This document shows positions 61,219 to 64,000 of a stretch of DNA of 64,000 nucleotides, piece by piece. This DNA comes from Clostridiales bacterium (GTDB lineage Bacteria; Bacillota; Clostridia; Saccharofermentanales; DTU023): NCBI GenBank assembly GCA_004556925.1, contig SFFI01000013.1, positions 1-64,000 on the forward strand. The letters are read 5' to 3'. The first letter of the stretch is position 1; each line of letters begins with the position of its first letter. The position numbers were made by a program, and so were the translations under genes. Under the pieces are notes generated by a model, which was not told the DNA's origin, did not search any database, and saw nothing but the letters and a program-made list of their open reading frames with translations.

Positions 61219-61231
61219 TTGTATAATACAA
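61219..61231. promoter_or_regulatory. Palindromic -10 region between the surface-protein gene and ispA
   Basis: A perfect 13-bp palindrome TTGTATAATACAA lies in the 84-bp divergent gap. On the plus strand it contains a consensus -10 box TATAAT (61222-61227) for ispA; on the minus strand it offers TATTAT. The two promoters may overlap, so one polymerase could exclude the other. No convincing -35 box is seen. Confidence 0.5.
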
Positions 61232-61262
61232 GATAGAGAAATTAAAGGCATAGGAGAACAAT

Positions 61263-62147
61263 ATGGATTTTGCAAGCACACTGAAGGACCGGGTTCAGGT
61301 CATAGAAGGTATCTTAGACGGCTACCTGCCCCCGATAGAAGGCCCCCAGGCTCATGTAATCGAGGCCATGAATTATGCAGTCAGGGCCGGTGGTAAGCAC
61401 ATCCGCCCTCTCCTCATGCAGGAGACCCACAAGCTCTTGGGTGGCCAATCCCCTGCCCTTCCCGCCTTCATGGCGGCCTTGGAGTTTATCCATAACTACT
61501 CCCTCATTCACGACGACCTACCTGCCATGGATAATGATGACTTCCGCCGCGGCCAGCCCACCGTTCACAAGGCCTACGGAGAGGCCCTAGCAATCCTTGC
61601 CGGCGATGGCCTCTTAAACCTGGCCTTTGAAACGGCCAGCCAAGCCCTAACCCTAGACGATTCACCCAAGACCAGCAAAGCTCTCCAGATTTTAGCCCAA
61701 AAGGCAGGCATTTACGGCATGATCGGCGGACAGGTTGTTGATATACAAACAGAAGGGCAAAGCATTGATTTAGAGACCCTGGTCTTTATTCACCAGCTCA
61801 AATGTGGGGCCCTCTTTGAGGCCGCCATGGAGATAGGGGCTATCCTGGCTGGCGCCTCAGCGGAAGAAGAAAAAGCCATAGTAGCGATCGCCGCCGACTT
61901 AGGCCTGGCCTTCCAAATTCAAGATGACATCCTGGATGTCACCTCAAATCTTGAAGCCTTGGGCAAGGCCAGCCAGGCCGATGCAGCCTTGGGTAAAAAT
62001 ACCTATGTTAGCCTCATGGGCTTAGATAAAGCAAAGGAAAAGGTCAGCAGACTGACCGATAGAGCCCTAACGCAGTTGCGCACTTTGCCCCAGTCCAATG
62101 CCTTCCTAGGAAGTTTAATCCTCGCCCTTTGCGGCCGGGCCTATTAA
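61263..62147 (+). CDS. ispA: Short-chain polyprenyl diphosphate synthase (farnesyl/geranylgeranyl type)
   Basis: Condenses isopentenyl diphosphate with allylic diphosphates. The 294-aa protein has the first aspartate-rich motif (HDDLPAMDNDDFRRG, about residue 80), the KTSKAL and GQVVDI segments, and the second aspartate-rich motif (FQIQDDILDVT, about 220). The two extra residues in the first motif (DDxxxxD) are typical of bacterial FPP synthases. The usual xseA/xseB/dxs neighbours are missing. AGGAG lies 6 nt before the ATG. Confidence 0.92.
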   Translation: MDFASTLKDRVQVIEGILDGYLPPIEGPQAHVIEAMNYAVRAGGKHIRPLLMQETHKLLGGQSPALPAFMAALEFIHNYSLIHDDLPAMDNDDFRRGQPTVHKAYGEALAILAGDGLLNLAFETASQALTLDDSPKTSKALQILAQKAGIYGMIGGQVVDIQTEGQSIDLETLVFIHQLKCGALFEAAMEIGAILAGASAEEEKAIVAIAADLGLAFQIQDDILDVTSNLEALGKASQADAALGKNTYVSLMGLDKAKEKVSRLTDRALTQLRTLPQSNAFLGSLILALCGRAY

Positions 62148-62237
62148 AGACCCGCCCCAGCCCTAATAAGTCGCCTAGCCATTGATAGTCATGAGCTCCT
62201 GGACCACAATTCAATCTGCAACTCTTGCAGAGTTAAT

Positions 62238-62294
62238 AAAAGCCCCAGACCAGACTAAGCTGATCCAGGGCCTTTGGGGTTTAGTGATAAATTG
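62238..62294. repeat. 57-bp dispersed repeat, copy 2
   Basis: It matches 59281-59337 in the same orientation (AAAAGCCCCAGA.. to ..TTTAGTGATAA), downstream of ispA. Its hairpin may help end the ispA transcript. The two copies bracket the surface-protein and ispA pair. Confidence 0.6.
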
Positions 62295-62331
62295 ACTTCA
62301 TACCCAGGCTAAAGCTCTCCTATGTTACGAA

Positions 62332-62360
62332 AAAAAGACCGATGTGGCGTCGGTCTTTTT
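62332..62360. terminator. Bidirectional rho-independent terminator
   Basis: AAAAAGACCGA and TCGGTCTTTTT form a perfect stem around a 7-nt loop. T-runs on both strands allow it to end both ispA (plus) and the amidohydrolase gene (minus), which converge here. Confidence 0.9.
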
Positions 62361-62436
62361 AGGCTTCGATCAATTGTGCTAAGAAATATCCCTTACAGGG
62401 TAAACGGCAATGTGCCTTTGGTCATCCGCTTGATGC

Positions 62437-63684
62437 TTATAGGGCGTCTTTAATGACGATGTCCCCTTCCTTCATAATGACCTGCATGTTATCAGGGGTC
62501 AGGTTATGAATATCGGCCGCCACGTCGCCGGTGACAACCAGCAAGTCGGCATACATGCCTGCTTGCAGGGTACCGAATTCATCTTCTTTACCGACCATCT
62601 TAGCCCCGTTGAGGGTAGCAGCCACAATGGTATCCATGGTAGAGATGCCAGCCCGGTCAACAAAGTCATACATTTCCTGAATGGTGACATAGCCATAGGG
62701 GGTCGCATTCGCAAAGGAGTCAGAACCGATGTTGATGGTAACACCCAGTTCATGGGCCCGGCGGAGGTTGGCATATGTACGGTTCAATTCTTTTTCGGTG
62801 GTGGTAGCACCGGGGAATTTGGCATTGGCTTCTGAGGGTTCAGGCGGATAGGTGCTGTACCAGGTAGGCAGGAAGCCGATGGTCGGTGTGAAGAAGGTGC
62901 CTTTTTCGGCCATCAGGTCCATGGTGCGGTCGTCCAGCTCAAAGCCGTGGATCAGCTGGTGGCAGCCAAAACGTACGGAGTCATAGGCGGCACTGACACT
63001 ATTGTAAGAGTGGGACCAGACGGGTACACCACGTAGGGCGCATTCATCGCAGACGGCTTGAATTTCTTCGGAGGAATAGAGTTGGAAACGGCCAGAATCC
63101 CAGCGCCAGATACCGCCGCCGGTCGCCCAGATCTTAATGGCATCTGGGTTTTCACGCAGGCGCATACGAATAGCTTTGCGGAGTTCCCAAGGGCCATCTA
63201 CCTGGTCGCCCCAAGGGTGGGAATCCTTGCTCATTTGCTGGGGTAATTTATGTGAATCGCCGTGGCCAGCAGAGGCGCAGAAGCCTAGGCCTGTGGCAAA
63301 AATCCGGGGACCTTTTAATTCGCCCATATTGACCAGGTCACGAATAGCAATACCAAAGCGGCCAATTTCGCAAACCGTGGTCAGGCCGTGGGTCAGGGCC
63401 ATGTAAGACTGCTTAACGGCTTCAGCCTGCTTTTGCAGGAGGGGCTCGATAACCCAGTCAGAGTCGTTATCAGTCAGGTTGCCAGAGAAATGTAAGTGGG
63501 CATCGATGAGGCCAGGCATGATGGTGCAACCTTTGATATCCCTTACCTCATAACCTTCGGGGATCTCTTTGGCCTTGCCGGCATATTCAATTTTCTTGCC
63601 ATCAACCAGGACTAGGCTGTCCACTACTGGATTGGCACCGGTACCGTCTACCAGTTTGCCGCCTTTAAATGCATATTTACCCAT
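62437..63684 (-). CDS. Metal-dependent amidohydrolase family protein
   Basis: A 415-aa TIM-barrel hydrolase of the imidazolonepropionase/Xaa-Pro dipeptidase-like group. The metal ligands are visible as MPGLIDAHLHFSG (HxH), WSHSYN, HGFELDD and NIGSDSFAN (Asp); the composite N- and C-terminal beta-sandwich (KGGKLVDGTGANPVVDS and QAGMYADLLVVTGD) is complete. AAAGGAAG lies 8 nt before the ATG. It follows a permease gene on the same strand (gap 155 bp), which suggests uptake and hydrolysis of an amide or peptide-like substrate; the substrate itself cannot be named. Confidence 0.85.
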   Translation of the reverse strand: MGKYAFKGGKLVDGTGANPVVDSLVLVDGKKIEYAGKAKEIPEGYEVRDIKGCTIMPGLIDAHLHFSGNLTDNDSDWVIEPLLQKQAEAVKQSYMALTHGLTTVCEIGRFGIAIRDLVNMGELKGPRIFATGLGFCASAGHGDSHKLPQQMSKDSHPWGDQVDGPWELRKAIRMRLRENPDAIKIWATGGGIWRWDSGRFQLYSSEEIQAVCDECALRGVPVWSHSYNSVSAAYDSVRFGCHQLIHGFELDDRTMDLMAEKGTFFTPTIGFLPTWYSTYPPEPSEANAKFPGATTTEKELNRTYANLRRAHELGVTINIGSDSFANATPYGYVTIQEMYDFVDRAGISTMDTIVAATLNGAKMVGKEDEFGTLQAGMYADLLVVTGDVAADIHNLTPDNMQVIMKEGDIVIKDAL

Positions 63685-63839
63685 AATATTAAAAACTTCC
63701 TTTCAAATAAAATAGCTTTGTTAAATATTTTTAATCTAAATCGTTTTAGGTTAAAACAAGATCAGGGGCTACTGGCTCAATCACTTTTCTATCGCTTTGT
63801 TTGACTGGACCAGCAGCCTTATGTAAAGAAGGTAGGTGA

Positions 63840-64000
63840 TCAGGCTTGCGCTTTTGTGGGATCTTGCTGGCGTGCGCCATAAAGACCCAGGATCAAGAGA
63901 CCAATCAGCAACCAGGCGCCCGTGATCATCCACTCAACAGAGTTCAGAGCGGCCGGACTGAAAGGCAGGACCATCAAGCCGATAATAAGAGCCGCTGCGG
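63840..64000 (-). CDS. C-terminal end of a membrane permease, probably APC family (partial)
   Basis: The last 52 codons of a minus-strand gene run off the window edge. Two hydrophobic helices (ALIIGLMVLPFSPAAL and WMITGAWLLIGLLILGLYGA) and a short polar tail (RQQDPTKAQA) fit the end of an amino-acid permease. Only the tail is visible, so the family is tentative. It lies upstream of the amidohydrolase gene. Confidence 0.55.
   Translation of the reverse strand, partial: AAALIIGLMVLPFSPAALNSVEWMITGAWLLIGLLILGLYGARQQDPTKAQA

Overview
The window looks like chromosomal DNA of a Gram-positive bacterium of the phylum Bacillota, probably a clostridial lineage of middling GC. The evidence is the gene set: a primase-sigma A-trmK block, class A RNase P RNA, trmFO, ClpE with an N-terminal zinc finger, a protein with a Spo0A-type C-terminal domain, an FtsW/RodA protein fused to an FHA domain, an LPXTG-type surface protein, and the paired B12-binding radical SAM and DUF2344 proteins. 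Species cannot be set from sequence alone. Nearly all genes from about 10.7 to 59 kb lie on the minus strand in tightly packed operons.

Layout. Positions 1-2143 have no convincing intact gene. They hold an IS3-type transposase remnant and three families of short, regularly spaced palindromic repeats plus a 133-bp long hairpin. Three tRNA genes follow (2232-2572). Next comes metNIQ, a methionine ABC importer, preceded by a 22-residue leader ORF with three consecutive Met codons and a terminator 41 nt after its stop, which has the geometry of a ribosome-mediated attenuator. Then come a hexapeptide-repeat protein, an RluA-family pseudouridine synthase, an OmpR/PhoR-type two-component system and RluF. 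From 10.7 to 24.9 kb the minus strand carries dCMP deaminase, YfhO, rnpB, trmK, rpoD, dnaG, yajC, tgt, queA, trmFO and topA (information processing and tRNA modification). From 25 to 39 kb are dprA, a frameshifted yifB/comM, coaE, ychF, polA, a PBP with an FHA-FtsW fusion, HU, the Spo0A-like protein, a small membrane protein and ligA. From 39.4 to 54.6 kb are valS, a sialate O-acetylesterase-like protein, the radical SAM pair, pgi, a DUF975 membrane protein, clpE and uvrA.

At 54863-54938 lies tRNA-Glu, and just upstream of it (55006-55827) is an inverted copy of the composite repeat locus seen at 593-2143. The two copies share module order, module spacing and the long hairpin, and the hairpin stem shows a compensatory base-pair change between copies. 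In both loci the same edge of the element faces the 5' side of a tRNA gene. The repeat periods (about 31, 62-63 and 73-75 bp) lie close to 3, 6 and 7 turns of B-DNA. This is the least explained structure in the window.

The right end holds a zinc-ribbon membrane protein, an esterase-acyltransferase fusion, an LPXTG beta-helix surface protein divergent from a polyprenyl diphosphate synthase, an amidohydrolase, and the C-terminal end of a probable amino-acid permease cut by the window edge.
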